Shown piece by piece: positions 1 to 8,182 of a DNA stretch of 64,000 nt (its first letter is position 1; each line of letters starts with the position of its first letter). A model generated the notes under the pieces. It worked only from the letters and a program-made list of their open reading frames with translations. It made no database searches and had not been told where the DNA came from. The stretch spans positions 1 to 64,000 of the forward strand of contig MDJM01000078.1 of the NCBI GenBank assembly GCA_001994995.1, given 5' to 3'. The position numbers and the translations under genes are program-made. The stretch comes from Candidatus Parepulonipiscium sp. PG-Nuni2H_MBin01 (GTDB taxonomy: Bacteria > Bacillota > Clostridia > Lachnospirales > Cellulosilyticaceae).

Positions 1-59
1 CATCCTACGAAAGAAACTGCACCTATTAATCCTAAAGTTAATATCAACGCTTTTTTCAT
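1..59 (-). CDS. Start of a secreted protein or lipoprotein (partial)
   Basis: Only the first 19 codons lie in the window; the gene runs off the left edge. The ATG at 59 follows an AAAGGAGA ribosome binding site. The visible peptide MKKALILTLGLIGAVSFVG is a signal sequence, with two lysines followed by a hydrophobic core. The next codon starts with TG, so it may be Cys (which would make a lipobox-like end), Trp or a stop. Nothing can be said of the mature protein. Confidence 0.6.
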   Translation of the reverse strand, partial: MKKALILTLGLIGAVSFVG

Positions 60-145
60 AGTCCAAATCTCCTTTACTTATTTTTAGTATAAGCTTATTA
101 TAGGCAATCTAAATTTTTTTATACTGTTTTATTTATCCATTTAGA

Positions 146-1486
146 TTAGTTTAAGACTATGACCATTGTATCTAATCCGATGTTATCAAAAAGCCAAATG
201 CCGTCTTCTTCGCTTACCATAATAGTTTCACCCGGCATTGGCGAACCCAAAATCTCTTCGCATTCTTCAATTACTTTCCAATACTCATCTCGTAATATTG
301 CATGTATAATTAGTCCTTCTGATAATTGTAGCCAACTATTAGCACCTTCTTTTGTCTCGTTGTTATAATAACTATCACCTTTTTCCAATACGTAATATGT
401 GCCCATTTGCGTTGGAGAAATTTCCATTCCTATTGTGCATACAATTTCTCTTATTATTTCTTGCCCTTCATATACAGAAATTTTGCTAGGCTGTCCTAAA
501 TGTATAGTCATCCAAATTCTATCTTCTTTAATTGGCACTGTAGTAAAGTTTAATGGATACCTTTCGCTTTTTTCTCCTGTTGGACTTATAATTTGTACTT
601 CTGTCGAATATGACGTATCTGGCTTTAACACTTCCCAAAAATAAAATATAGCTTTTTTCTCACCAATTAATTGTCCTTGAATTATTCCTTCTTCAGTATA
701 TAAATATGCTTCCTGTATTGGTGTATCTGATGTTATAACAATTTTTGGGAAAATTCCTATCCAGTTACTATTATTTGGAGGAGTGATAGAAGAAATTATT
801 GGTTCCTTGTCTGTTACAATAGAAATTGATAAGTCATTTTCCAATATTTGTTTTGAACTAGAAGTTAATCCCTCTTTAAATAATATAGTATACTCCTGGT
901 CATTTTCCAAAGTTGTTTCTGGCGTAAATTTAAATGTCGTAGCCTCTGATGTGGATGTCCCATTTAACTTGCTATTATGTATTGCTTCAATTTTAAACGA
1001 GGCTGTCGCTTGTGTATACTTTCTTAAAGTGTCTGCATGTATTGGAGTATTAAACGTAACTTCAAACGAGTTATCAGACGCTACAAGTACTCTTTCCGTT
1101 GGTGCCACTATTTCAATCTCAGATTTAAAGTCCATATTTATTCTCTTATTCTTCTTTAAAAAAGAAAGCTGTGTATTAGCTTTATTTATAGACAACCTTA
1201 CAGTTTGTCCCCTTATTACTCCCGTTTCAGTTAGTGTTAACTGCACTGTATTCTCATTAATCCATTCAGTCTCAATCAAAATGTCTTCACTAGGTGAAAA
1301 AGCAGGCGTTACACTTATGCTTTCCTCAAAACTAGATTGGTCCATTGGCATCATAAAATTAATAGTAACTGTAGCACAGTTACCTTCTACACTCACATGA
1401 GAAAAACTGCCTGCGGTTAGTATATAGCTAGCAACAATTACAATAAGCGCAATTGTTGCTGCTGTAATTATATTCTTTTTTTGCAT
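146..1486 (-). CDS. Membrane-anchored Ig-like protein with a degenerate L,D-transpeptidase (YkuD) domain
   Basis: 446 residues from the ATG at 1486, chosen because GAAAGGATG sits about 8 bases upstream; an in-frame ATG 72 bases further up has no such site. Residues 7-27 are a signal anchor. Two stretches (about 30-125 and 130-235) look like bacterial Ig-like (Big_5/SbsA) domains, with the typical pattern of strands and a 'F..P...L' motif. The last ~110 residues follow the YkuD fold: 'GTYYVLEKGD', a histidine at about 395 ('IIHAI'), and a final 'EEDGIWLFDNI..DTMVIV' block. The usual S-H-G-C-[IV]-R catalytic motif is replaced by SPMPGETIMVS, so the nucleophilic cysteine is missing. It probably binds the cell wall but does not cross-link it; this is inference. 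It stands alone, divergent from the phosphoesterase gene. Confidence 0.75.
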   Translation of the reverse strand: MQKKNIITAATIALIVIVASYILTAGSFSHVSVEGNCATVTINFMMPMDQSSFEESISVTPAFSPSEDILIETEWINENTVQLTLTETGVIRGQTVRLSINKANTQLSFLKKNKRINMDFKSEIEIVAPTERVLVASDNSFEVTFNTPIHADTLRKYTQATASFKIEAIHNSKLNGTSTSEATTFKFTPETTLENDQEYTILFKEGLTSSSKQILENDLSISIVTDKEPIISSITPPNNSNWIGIFPKIVITSDTPIQEAYLYTEEGIIQGQLIGEKKAIFYFWEVLKPDTSYSTEVQIISPTGEKSERYPLNFTTVPIKEDRIWMTIHLGQPSKISVYEGQEIIREIVCTIGMEISPTQMGTYYVLEKGDSYYNNETKEGANSWLQLSEGLIIHAILRDEYWKVIEECEEILGSPMPGETIMVSEEDGIWLFDNIGLDTMVIVLN

Positions 1487-1584
1487 TGTATTCATCCTTT
1501 CATTACATAAGTAAACAACAAGAGTTTTCATTCTTTTTATTATATGTACCTGTCCCATTTATCATAACTATAATATATAAATAG

Positions 1585-1613
1585 TTGTATAATGTATATT
1601 TTTATAGTATAAT
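1585..1613 (+). promoter_or_regulatory. Putative sigma-A promoter for the metallophosphoesterase gene
   Basis: TTGTAT (1585-1590) and TATAAT (1608-1613) are separated by 17 bases, and the gene start follows 34 bases later. The -10 is consensus; the -35 matches 4 of 6 positions. Confidence 0.5.
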
Positions 1614-1647
1614 TTAGTAAATATCTAAATACAGGAAAGAGGTTTTT

Positions 1648-2238
1648 ATGAAAATTTTAGTTTTGTCAGACCAAGAAAGTCCTTATATTTGGGATTATTT
1701 TGACAGAAGCAATTTTGAAGGGGTGGAGTTAGTTATTTCATGTGGCGATTTAAAGGGCATATATTTATCTTTTATCGTAACAATGCTTCCAATTCCCTTA
1801 TTATACGTTCCTGGCAATCATGATACTAAATATGTAGACGAACCCCCTGAGGGTGGAATTTGTATTGACGATGATATATTTGAATATAAGGGTATAAGGT
1901 TTGCTGGTCTTGGGGGATGTATGGAGTATACAGGCGGGGTATATCAATACTCTGAAAAAGTTATGAATAAACGGGTGAAAAAGTTACTCAAACTTGCTAA
2001 AAAACGTGGTGGCATTGATATATTTGTAAGTCATGCCCCCACTTTGCATTTAGGTGATGGCGATGATTGGTGCCATAAAGGTTTTGATTGCTTTTATAAT
2101 ATATATAACACATGCTCTCCTAAGTTTCACTTTCATGGCCATCAGCATCTTAATTATTCAGCCAAGCCAGAACGTTATATCACTTATGAGAATACGAAAA
2201 TTGTCAATGCATTTAATTATTATATATTGGAGATTTAA
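1648..2238 (+). CDS. Calcineurin-like metallophosphoesterase
   Basis: 196 residues, with AGGAAAGAGG 5 bases before the ATG. The metallophosphoesterase motifs occur in order: 'LSDQE' near the start (the family's D-x-H is D-x-E here), 'CGD' at about 34, 'GNHD' at about 56, 'SHAP' at about 130 and 'HGHQH' at about 165. These bind a two-metal centre that hydrolyses phosphate esters. There is no signal peptide, so it should be cytoplasmic. It stands alone between its own promoter and a shared terminator. The substrate cannot be told from the sequence; the short single-domain form resembles proteins annotated as YfcE-like or generic phosphoesterases. Confidence 0.85.
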   Translation: MKILVLSDQESPYIWDYFDRSNFEGVELVISCGDLKGIYLSFIVTMLPIPLLYVPGNHDTKYVDEPPEGGICIDDDIFEYKGIRFAGLGGCMEYTGGVYQYSEKVMNKRVKKLLKLAKKRGGIDIFVSHAPTLHLGDGDDWCHKGFDCFYNIYNTCSPKFHFHGHQHLNYSAKPERYITYENTKIVNAFNYYILEI

Positions 2239-2248
2239 TATTGTACAT

Positions 2249-2280
2249 AAAAAGAAGAGGCGCACCCACCTCTTCTTTTT
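2249..2280. terminator. Bidirectional terminator between convergent genes
   Basis: A perfect 12-bp stem, AAAAAGAAGAGG with CCTCTTCTTTTT, encloses an 8-base loop. T-runs lie on the 3' side of each strand, so it can end transcription from both the phosphoesterase gene and the opposing small gene. Confidence 0.85.
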
Positions 2281-2284
2281 ATTT

Positions 2285-2545
2285 TTATAAATTTGGCCAT
2301 CCTAAATTACTCTCGTTTTGAGTACAAATTGTATCATCACCATTTAATTTCTTCTCTAAATCAACGCTATCTAAAAAGTCAGCAATTTCTCCAATTTCCA
2401 TATTTTCATTAGTGCTAATCGTATGGATTTTTTCTTTTTCAAAATTTTTAAGGTGGAGTGTTACGTTCTCTCCATCTGCCTCTTCACATATGCAACGATA
2501 TCCTTCTGCGTATTTTGCTTTAAACTCATCGGCTTTATTGGGCAT
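2285..2545 (-). CDS. Small acidic protein of unknown function
   Basis: 86 residues if translation starts at the ATG at 2545. A GGAGG lies 8 bases upstream of that codon, whereas the ATG at 2560 has no site of its own. The protein is hydrophilic and acidic, contains two cysteines close together ('CICEE') and a third near the end, and has no membrane segment. I do not recognise a family. It lies downstream of the tyrosine recombinase gene on the same strand, 131 bases away, so the two could share a transcript. The good ribosome binding site and the convergent terminator support it as a real gene. Confidence 0.55.
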   Translation of the reverse strand: MPNKADEFKAKYAEGYRCICEEADGENVTLHLKNFEKEKIHTISTNENMEIGEIADFLDSVDLEKKLNGDDTICTQNESNLGWPNL

Positions 2546-2676
2546 ATTATCCGCCTCCATTCATTTTTTATAAAATTATTTTGTGTAAATTATATAGTTT
2601 TAATACACAGTTATAATTTTTTAGATTTCCTTTTTTTTCTGGTAACAAAGCCGACGTTAAGTTTTAAATTTATTAG

Positions 2677-3609
2677 TTAAATATCAAACGTTAATTTTTG
2701 GATTTCCTTTTTTTTCTGCGACGCAGAAATTTCATGCGTATATATTGATAATGTTATAGATGGATTACTATGTGAAATTATGGTAGATAATGTACTTATA
2801 TCCATGTTTGCTGCAATACAATATGAAGCAAACGTATGTCTAAATAAATGCGCATGTAATGGTCTATTTAACTTAGTAGATAGATGTTGGAAAAATGCAT
2901 GCAACGTTCTTTTGTTAATATGTTTATCTGGATTTCTTTTGCTCGGAAATAAATACGGACTAGTTTTAATTAGCGAATACACATCAAAATCGTCCACTTC
3001 TTCTAACGCCTCATAATATAATTTAAACGCTTCCATCAAACTTGGATGTATAGGCACGTTGTTATATTTATTCCCCTTAGTTATAAGCAGTATAGTTTTA
3101 TTTTCTAAATCTACTGCTTTCTTTTGTATAGAAACAACCTCTTGCGCGCGGCAACCTGTAAATAACAATATAGCAATAATTAGTTTATTTCTAATTAATG
3201 AATAATGCTTATAGCGTGTACAACAAACTTGTTCTAAATCGATATATATAAATATATCTTTAATTTCTTGTGGTGATAATACATTTTTAGGAGCATTAGT
3301 TTTTCTAGCTTTAACGGGGTCTAACAAATGCGCTAAAGGCTCTTGACACAGTTTTTTTGCATGACAAAATTTTAAGAACTTACAAATTACAGTATTTTTA
3401 CGTTTTAATGTAGATGGCTTAAATCCCTCCATAGAAATTTTCATTGCATATTTTTGAAAATCTAAATAAGTTAGTGTATCTAATTCGTTAGTTTCTATTA
3501 ACACATTCCACTGCACTAAATCTTTTTTATAAGCAATTATTGTATTATGTGATAATTGAGAAAATTTAAGCGAAATAAGAAACGCTTCTATTGCTTGACT
3601 AATTTTCAT
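2677..3609 (-). CDS. Tyrosine recombinase, XerC/XerD family
   Basis: 310 residues, with AAAGGAGG 7 bases before the ATG. Residues 1-90 form the SAM-like core-binding domain. The catalytic domain carries the complete set expected for DNA strand exchange: R154 ('GCRAQEV'), K179, H254 and R257 ('HLFRH'), H280 ('SHSN') and the nucleophile Y290 ('IYTH'). Length is typical of XerC/XerD. It could be the chromosome-dimer resolvase or a lone paralogue. No phage, transposon or duplicated att-like sequence is seen around it, so an integrase of a mobile element is not supported. It follows the formate channel gene but is separated from it by a terminator. Confidence 0.85.
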   Translation of the reverse strand: MKISQAIEAFLISLKFSQLSHNTIIAYKKDLVQWNVLIETNELDTLTYLDFQKYAMKISMEGFKPSTLKRKNTVICKFLKFCHAKKLCQEPLAHLLDPVKARKTNAPKNVLSPQEIKDIFIYIDLEQVCCTRYKHYSLIRNKLIIAILLFTGCRAQEVVSIQKKAVDLENKTILLITKGNKYNNVPIHPSLMEAFKLYYEALEEVDDFDVYSLIKTSPYLFPSKRNPDKHINKRTLHAFFQHLSTKLNRPLHAHLFRHTFASYCIAANMDISTLSTIISHSNPSITLSIYTHEISASQKKKEIQKLTFDI

Positions 3610-3634
3610 TACTAGTCCTCCTTTGTATTAAAAT

Positions 3635-3658
3635 AAAAAAGCCCCGAAGGACTTTTTT
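3635..3658 (-). terminator. UUCG-loop terminator after the formate/nitrite channel gene
   Basis: Read on the minus strand, AAAAAAGTCC and GGGCTTTTTT pair over 10 bases (one G-U) around a TTCG tetraloop. The U-run forms the 3' arm. It begins at the channel gene's stop codon and lies between that gene and the recombinase. Confidence 0.85.
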
Positions 3659-4499
3659 AATAAGGCTTTGTATAAACTTTATGGATTAGATAATATAAAG
3701 TACCGATAATTACACCACCTATTATGTTACCTATTCCTACTGGTAGTGCGTTATTAAGTAGAAAGTTTTTCCATGTTATATCGGCTAATTTATCCGCATA
3801 ATATCCAGCTTCAATTGCCATATCCACCAAATGTGGTTGATACTTAGCAAATATTGCAGTTGGCACATAATACATATTAGCAACGATATGTTCAGATGCG
3901 CTAATAGCAAATGCAAATATTGAGAAGAATCCCGCTAAAATTTTACCTGCAGTGTCTTTGGCACTATATACCATAACGATACCTGCACATACAAAAATGT
4001 TACATATAATTCCTAAAATCAAAGCTTCAAAAAACGGTAAGGTAACTTTTCCATGCGCTGTTTTAAATACGTAATAAGCAAATGCCCCATCACTCATAGT
4101 AAATAGCCCTGAGTATGCTTGTAAAAACGCCATAAATACTGCCCCAATAAAGTTTCCTAGTAAAACAATTGATAAATTTTTTAAAAACTCATACGCTGTC
4201 ACTTTCTTCTCGTATACTGCCATAACAATTAGACAGTTTCCAGTAAATAAATCTGCGCCGTTTAACACTACAAACATTAGGCCAACAGGGAATACAGCTC
4301 CGGTTACAAGTTTAGTTAACCCTACGTTAGAAATATTATGAGCAGCAGTAGATGATGCAATTGCGCCTAGAGCAATATACAATCCTGCCAATATTCCCAT
4401 TAAAAGCACTGCCAAAAATGTACGGTTAACTTTACCTATACCACCTTCTATTGTGTATTCGGTTATCTCTGGTGAAGTTAAATAATTATTTCTTGCCAT
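3657..4499 (-). CDS. Formate/nitrite transporter (FNT family channel)
   Basis: 280 residues with AAGGAG 9 bases before the ATG. It is an integral membrane protein with six predicted helices and belongs to the pentameric FocA/NirC family, which passes formate, nitrite or related monovalent anions. Visible family marks are the omega-loop region 'KLVTGAVFPVGL' (63-74), 'GADLFTGN' (81-88, usually G-[SA]-E/D-L-F-T-G-N) and 'EHIVANM' with the pore histidine H204. In an anaerobe formate export is the likely role, but no pyruvate formate-lyase or nitrite gene is nearby to decide. Single-gene unit closed by its own terminator. Confidence 0.88.
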   Translation of the reverse strand: MARNNYLTSPEITEYTIEGGIGKVNRTFLAVLLMGILAGLYIALGAIASSTAAHNISNVGLTKLVTGAVFPVGLMFVVLNGADLFTGNCLIVMAVYEKKVTAYEFLKNLSIVLLGNFIGAVFMAFLQAYSGLFTMSDGAFAYYVFKTAHGKVTLPFFEALILGIICNIFVCAGIVMVYSAKDTAGKILAGFFSIFAFAISASEHIVANMYYVPTAIFAKYQPHLVDMAIEAGYYADKLADITWKNFLLNNALPVGIGNIIGGVIIGTLYYLIHKVYTKPY

Positions 4500-4621
4500 T
4501 TCATCACTCCTTCACCAATATTTTATCATTCCCTAGTCCTAAATTCAATACATATTTAAAAAAACTATTTTTTCTTTTTTGTATTTTGTAATTATTAAAT
4601 AAAACAATTTTAATTTCTATA

Positions 4622-4654
4622 ATAAGACTAGCACTAAATTAGCACTAGCCTTAT
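4622..4654 (-). other. Long inverted repeat after the lipoprotein gene
   Basis: On the minus strand the arms ATAAGGCTAGTGCTAA and TTAGTGCTAGTCTTAT pair almost throughout, using a few G-U pairs. It starts right after the stop codon of the lipoprotein gene. The bases beyond it are only moderately U-rich, so it may be a weak terminator or an RNA-stabilising hairpin. Confidence 0.5.
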
Positions 4655-4656
4655 AT

Positions 4657-5844
4657 TTATTGGAAATATCCATCAATTATCTCACATAATTCATCCATTG
4701 GATAATATACATTGCCTTCTAAGTCTTTAAATGTATTTACTTCCTTTAATGTCACACTATCAATAATCGCTTCTAAATAATAATCTGACACATAATAAGT
4801 TTCGTCATATAAATAAGATGGCAAAGTGTATTTAATATACTGACCATTTACCACATTAGCATTAGCACTCACTTCATGCAAAAATATGTCACTAGCCCAC
4901 AAACTACGCACATGTTGAACTATATCAGAATCTAATGAAATCCTAAAATCATCATATCCGCTATACTGTCTCATATCCACATCCACATACAACATAGCCT
5001 TAATTCTTGGATATTGCGTTGGAAGTTCATTATAAAAATACGTTAACTTATTTTTCGCATCTGCAATAGTATAAGTGTGATCAATAGAAGAAAAATTAGA
5101 TATAGCAAGCCCTGAAATAATTAGTGGCTTATTCGCTTGATACGTCTTATACCATAAATCAATTTCTTTGCTTATATTATATTCAGCCAGCTCTTGGTTA
5201 ACATACTTAGTCATATATATATTCAACCCTACCCAATCTACATAAAAATCTCCAGGATAAAACATAGTTAAGTTCTGAATTTCAGTAGAATCCATACTCC
5301 AAACTATAACTGCTTCTGGCACATATTTTTTTATTAATTGGTACGCTTCAATATACTTTTCTTTATAATCTCTAGGGTCTGTGATGTCAGAAGTTATTGG
5401 ATATAGCTCTATAAAAATAGGAGTTTGGTACATAGAACTAATATCGCCAATTAAATAGTACAAATTTGCAGCAGGGTCATCTGGGTCTAATAAAAATTTT
5501 ATATATGGAATTTGTTTATTGGCAATACAAGCTAATATATCGCTACTAGTTATAGAATTTCTCCTAGAATACTGCAATACTTTAAATGCCATCTGAGTAT
5601 CCATAACAAGTTCAAATGGGTCTACAAGGTCTCGGTTACCCATATATGCACCTAAATAAATGCCTTCCGTAGGTTCATATGGCCCTAATTCAAATTCATT
5701 TTTAATATATAAGTCAATCTGCTGTTCTTGAAAAATCGGTTGTACTTGTACTACTTCTTGCGCTATTTCCTCCGTCTGAGTTTGCATAAAACAGCCAGTT
5801 AAACTAAAACACAAAATAATGGCAGTCAAGATGTATTTTTCCAT
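4657..5844 (-). CDS. GH26-like lipoprotein, probably not a normal glycosidase
   Basis: 395 residues. The signal peptide ends in the lipobox LTGC (Cys18), so the protein is anchored to the outer face of the membrane. The rest reads like a TIM-barrel of the GH26 beta-mannanase type: 'GIYLGAYMG' at the barrel start, 'TPIFIELYP' in the middle, 'VDWVGLNIYM' and 'KPLIISGLAIS' late in the barrel. In GH26 enzymes the last of these strands carries the nucleophile Glu ('KP...I.E'); here the position reads Gly. The acid/base Glu-Asn pair is also unclear. I infer a carbohydrate-binding or pseudo-enzyme role. The C-terminal 80 residues form a separate strand-rich segment resembling copper-amine-oxidase-like or SLH-adjacent modules only in composition. 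It lies 24 bases downstream of recU, probably co-transcribed. Confidence 0.6.
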   Translation of the reverse strand: MEKYILTAIILCFSLTGCFMQTQTEEIAQEVVQVQPIFQEQQIDLYIKNEFELGPYEPTEGIYLGAYMGNRDLVDPFELVMDTQMAFKVLQYSRRNSITSSDILACIANKQIPYIKFLLDPDDPAANLYYLIGDISSMYQTPIFIELYPITSDITDPRDYKEKYIEAYQLIKKYVPEAVIVWSMDSTEIQNLTMFYPGDFYVDWVGLNIYMTKYVNQELAEYNISKEIDLWYKTYQANKPLIISGLAISNFSSIDHTYTIADAKNKLTYFYNELPTQYPRIKAMLYVDVDMRQYSGYDDFRISLDSDIVQHVRSLWASDIFLHEVSANANVVNGQYIKYTLPSYLYDETYYVSDYYLEAIIDSVTLKEVNTFKDLEGNVYYPMDELCEIIDGYFQ

Positions 5845-5868
5845 ATTTCATCACCTCAACTAAAATTA

Positions 5869-6408
5869 TTAACAATTATTGCCAATATTATGCATATCAT
5901 CTATATATTTTTGCAAAGATTTAAGGTAATGTAAGTAATATCCTTTCTCCATTTCAATTTTATACCCATTCTCAAATTCTTTATAAGGAATGGATTTTCG
6001 TCCGCCTTCTTTTTCATTAATATAATATTGCTTTATAATGTCAAATGGTAATATATAGTACTCATCATACTTTTTAAAATGCACTATTATAAATGCAACT
6101 CCTTCTTGCTTAATAAAACTTTCCATAAATTCAATTTGATGTTTATGTATGTTTGCAAGAGGGAGAGAACTGCTAGCCGTTTCTTTTGCATCAAAACATA
6201 CACCTATACCCTGAATTATACCAATATAGTCCACCGTGCTTTTTTCCACAAAGTAAGCAAGTGTTATCAGTTTCCTCTGTTTATCTATATTAATAGGAGT
6301 TATTGGAGTAGGAATTTTTTGTATTAAAGCTAAGTTTCTTTCTTTATACATATCGTTAGTTATATTAATTAATTGCTCAAGTGAGCTACCGCGTAATTGT
6401 GTTGCCAT
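5869..6408 (-). CDS. recU: Holliday junction resolvase RecU
   Basis: 179 residues, slightly shorter than the ~200 of Bacillus RecU. The family signature is clear: 'RGSSLEQLINITNDMY' at the start, 'KIPTPI', then the nuclease core 'VEKSTVDYIGI' and 'CFDAKET' with the metal-binding acidic residues, and 'HKHQIEFM'. RecU cleaves four-way junctions made during homologous recombination and chromosome segregation, and is found in Gram-positive bacteria in place of RuvC. An AAAGG site lies about 10 bases before the ATG. In Bacillus recU neighbours a penicillin-binding protein gene; here the downstream neighbour is a lipoprotein gene instead. Confidence 0.9.
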   Translation of the reverse strand: MATQLRGSSLEQLINITNDMYKERNLALIQKIPTPITPINIDKQRKLITLAYFVEKSTVDYIGIIQGIGVCFDAKETASSSLPLANIHKHQIEFMESFIKQEGVAFIIVHFKKYDEYYILPFDIIKQYYINEKEGGRKSIPYKEFENGYKIEMEKGYYLHYLKSLQKYIDDMHNIGNNC

Positions 6409-6482
6409 ATATTAAAAACCTTTCTGCATTTGTTAATGCCCAGTAATTGTATATAATCCCTTTATTTTATATGTATTACAAT

Positions 6483-6510
6483 TTGTTTTTTAGTAAAAAT
6501 ATATTATAAG
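6483..6510 (+). promoter_or_regulatory. Possible promoter for the TPR-like gene
   Basis: TTGTTT (6483-6488) and TATAAG (6505-6510) are 16 bases apart and lie just before a GGGAGGG ribosome binding site. AT-rich surroundings make chance matches likely, and the space left between the -10 and the ribosome binding site is short. Confidence 0.3.
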
Positions 6511-6526
6511 ACGGGAGGGAGTTATT

Positions 6527-7168
6527 ATGGTTAAATTTTTATTATGGGTCGTATTTAAACAACGTGATTTTTTTAAATTGCCCCCACTTACACAAGCTGA
6601 TATATTTTTTCAACACAAACTTTATGCTCGGGCCGGGCTTTTATATTATAGCTTGGAAAAATACGATTTAGCAATCAAGAGTTTTCAAGTTGGTAATTCG
6701 TATAAAAATTTAGTTCTTACATACAGTAAGACAGGACAAGTAGCCGAAGCTCTAGAAACTGCACAGCAACATAAGTTATATGAGCAAGCAGCAAATATAT
6801 GCTTAAAGATTGGAGACGAGGCTAAAGCAGCACACTTTTTTAGTTACTTTAATCAACAAACTGCTGCTCAGTTATATAAGAAAACCGGACAATTGTATGA
6901 AGCCGGTTTATGCTATATTAATATTGAAGACTACGCTCAAGCTTATAGTTGTTTAAATCAATCAACTGCTGGGTTAGCTAAATTAGAAGAGATTGCTACT
7001 GTACTATATTTTGAAAAGAAGTATAAAGTGGCCTACAACATTTTTATAGATTTGCAGTGTCTACAGTCGGCGTTATTATGCGCTAAAGCAGTTAATAACA
7101 AGGATTGGATACTTTATACTACAAACTTAATTAATACAATGGCTTCTGCTGATAGCCAAGCTATTTAA
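6527..7168 (+). CDS. TPR-like helical repeat protein of unknown function
   Basis: 213 residues with a strong GGGAGGGAG site. From about residue 30 on, the protein is a chain of helix pairs with the TPR rhythm of small and aromatic residues: 'ARAGLLYYSLEKYDLAIKSF', 'GQVAEALETAQQHKLYEQAA', 'YEAGLCYINIEDYAQAYSCL', 'EKKYKVAYNIFIDLQCLQSA'. Such repeats form a superhelix that binds other proteins. The N-terminus is hydrophobic and aromatic but short and interrupted by charges, so it is not a clear signal peptide. The stop codon overlaps that of the convergent pseudouridine synthase gene within TTAA, leaving no room for a terminator. No partner is suggested by the context. Confidence 0.65.
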   Translation: MVKFLLWVVFKQRDFFKLPPLTQADIFFQHKLYARAGLLYYSLEKYDLAIKSFQVGNSYKNLVLTYSKTGQVAEALETAQQHKLYEQAANICLKIGDEAKAAHFFSYFNQQTAAQLYKKTGQLYEAGLCYINIEDYAQAYSCLNQSTAGLAKLEEIATVLYFEKKYKVAYNIFIDLQCLQSALLCAKAVNNKDWILYTTNLINTMASADSQAI

Positions 7169-8121
7169 CTAGATGCGAGAAAACCTTCTCCTTCTAACAC
7201 TTTAGCAAACAATGATGGGGCATTTGCTGTAAATACTTTATGCTCTAAATAAGTAAGCGGTGCCTCACAAACTTCAAATTTAATTTTATAGGCATATAAA
7301 AACTGTGATGATAAGTTATAGTTTTGCTTAAAATAATCATTTATAGCAGCCTCTCCATATTTATAATCACCTATTATAGGGTGGCCTATTTGTTTTAAAT
7401 GTGCTCTTATCTGATGTGTTTTACCCGTTACTAACTGCACCTCAATTAATGTTAAATCTCCTTTTTGCTGAATAGGCATAACTCTAGTTTCTATAGGCTT
7501 TGCTCCATTTTGCTCATAGTCTAAAATTATCACTTCATTTTTACCATGTTGCTTCCTATGATATGCATATAGTGTAATTGGCTTTTTTATAACGCCTTTA
7601 ACTATCGCAAGATAATTTTTAGTAATGCATTGCTTCTTTAGCATATTACTTAAAGCAGTGGTAGCAACTAAATTTTTACCTACTACTACAATACCAGAAG
7701 TATTCCTATCTAAACGATTACATGGAGAAGGCCTAAATCCATTTACAGACTCACCTAAATAACTAAGCACCTGCTCTGCCAGGCTATTATCATCTTTAGT
7801 TGCCTTTTGGGTAAGTAACCCTAGCGGTTTATTTACAAGCAAAATATTGCTATCTTCATAAACTACCTGAAACTTTACTTCCACGTTAGCTATAGAAGTG
7901 TCTCCTGCTAAATCTATTAAAGTTTCATCTAATAAAAATACCTTTATAGTATCGCCTTGTTGAATCTTTTCATTTCCTTTCGGTTTCTTACCATTATATT
8001 TAATCTTATTAGTTCTAAAATATTTATATAGTAAACTAACCGGACAATTCCTTAAATACCTTATCATAAACTTATCTAAGCGCTGATTAGCTTCTATATC
8101 CGAAATTATAATTTCTCTCAT
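7165..8121 (-). CDS. RluA-family pseudouridine synthase
   Basis: 318 residues. An S4-like RNA-binding domain occupies residues 1-65 ('ANQRLDKFMIRYL'), followed by the catalytic domain with the family motif 'NRLDRNTSG' whose D138 is the nucleophile. Further marks are 'VNKPLGLL' (97-103) and 'GKTHQIRAHLKQIGHPIIGD'. The enzyme converts uridine to pseudouridine in RNA, in this subfamily usually 23S rRNA (RluC/RluD type); the exact site cannot be read from sequence. A GGTAGG site precedes the ATG by about 9 bases. It lies downstream of the M16 peptidase gene with a hairpin between them, and its stop codon overlaps that of the opposing TPR gene. Confidence 0.88.
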   Translation of the reverse strand: MREIIISDIEANQRLDKFMIRYLRNCPVSLLYKYFRTNKIKYNGKKPKGNEKIQQGDTIKVFLLDETLIDLAGDTSIANVEVKFQVVYEDSNILLVNKPLGLLTQKATKDDNSLAEQVLSYLGESVNGFRPSPCNRLDRNTSGIVVVGKNLVATTALSNMLKKQCITKNYLAIVKGVIKKPITLYAYHRKQHGKNEVIILDYEQNGAKPIETRVMPIQQKGDLTLIEVQLVTGKTHQIRAHLKQIGHPIIGDYKYGEAAINDYFKQNYNLSSQFLYAYKIKFEVCEAPLTYLEHKVFTANAPSLFAKVLEGEGFLASS

Positions 8122-8146
8122 TATTTTTCCTACCTATCAATAACAT

Positions 8147-8179
8147 TAAGCCCTCCATATATGACTATAGGAGGGCTTA
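8147..8179 (-). other. Hairpin between the M16 peptidase and pseudouridine synthase genes
   Basis: A perfect 10-bp stem, TAAGCCCTCC with GGAGGGCTTA, encloses 13 bases and starts 3 bases after the peptidase stop codon. It has no U-run beyond the stem on the minus strand, so it may be a weak terminator or a 3'-end stabiliser. Confidence 0.6.
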
Positions 8180-8182
8180 GCG

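Noticed and set aside
2285-3609. A mobile element around the tyrosine recombinase
   Set aside because: No direct repeats, phage or conjugation genes, or composition change are visible; neighbours are ordinary chromosomal genes with their own terminators.
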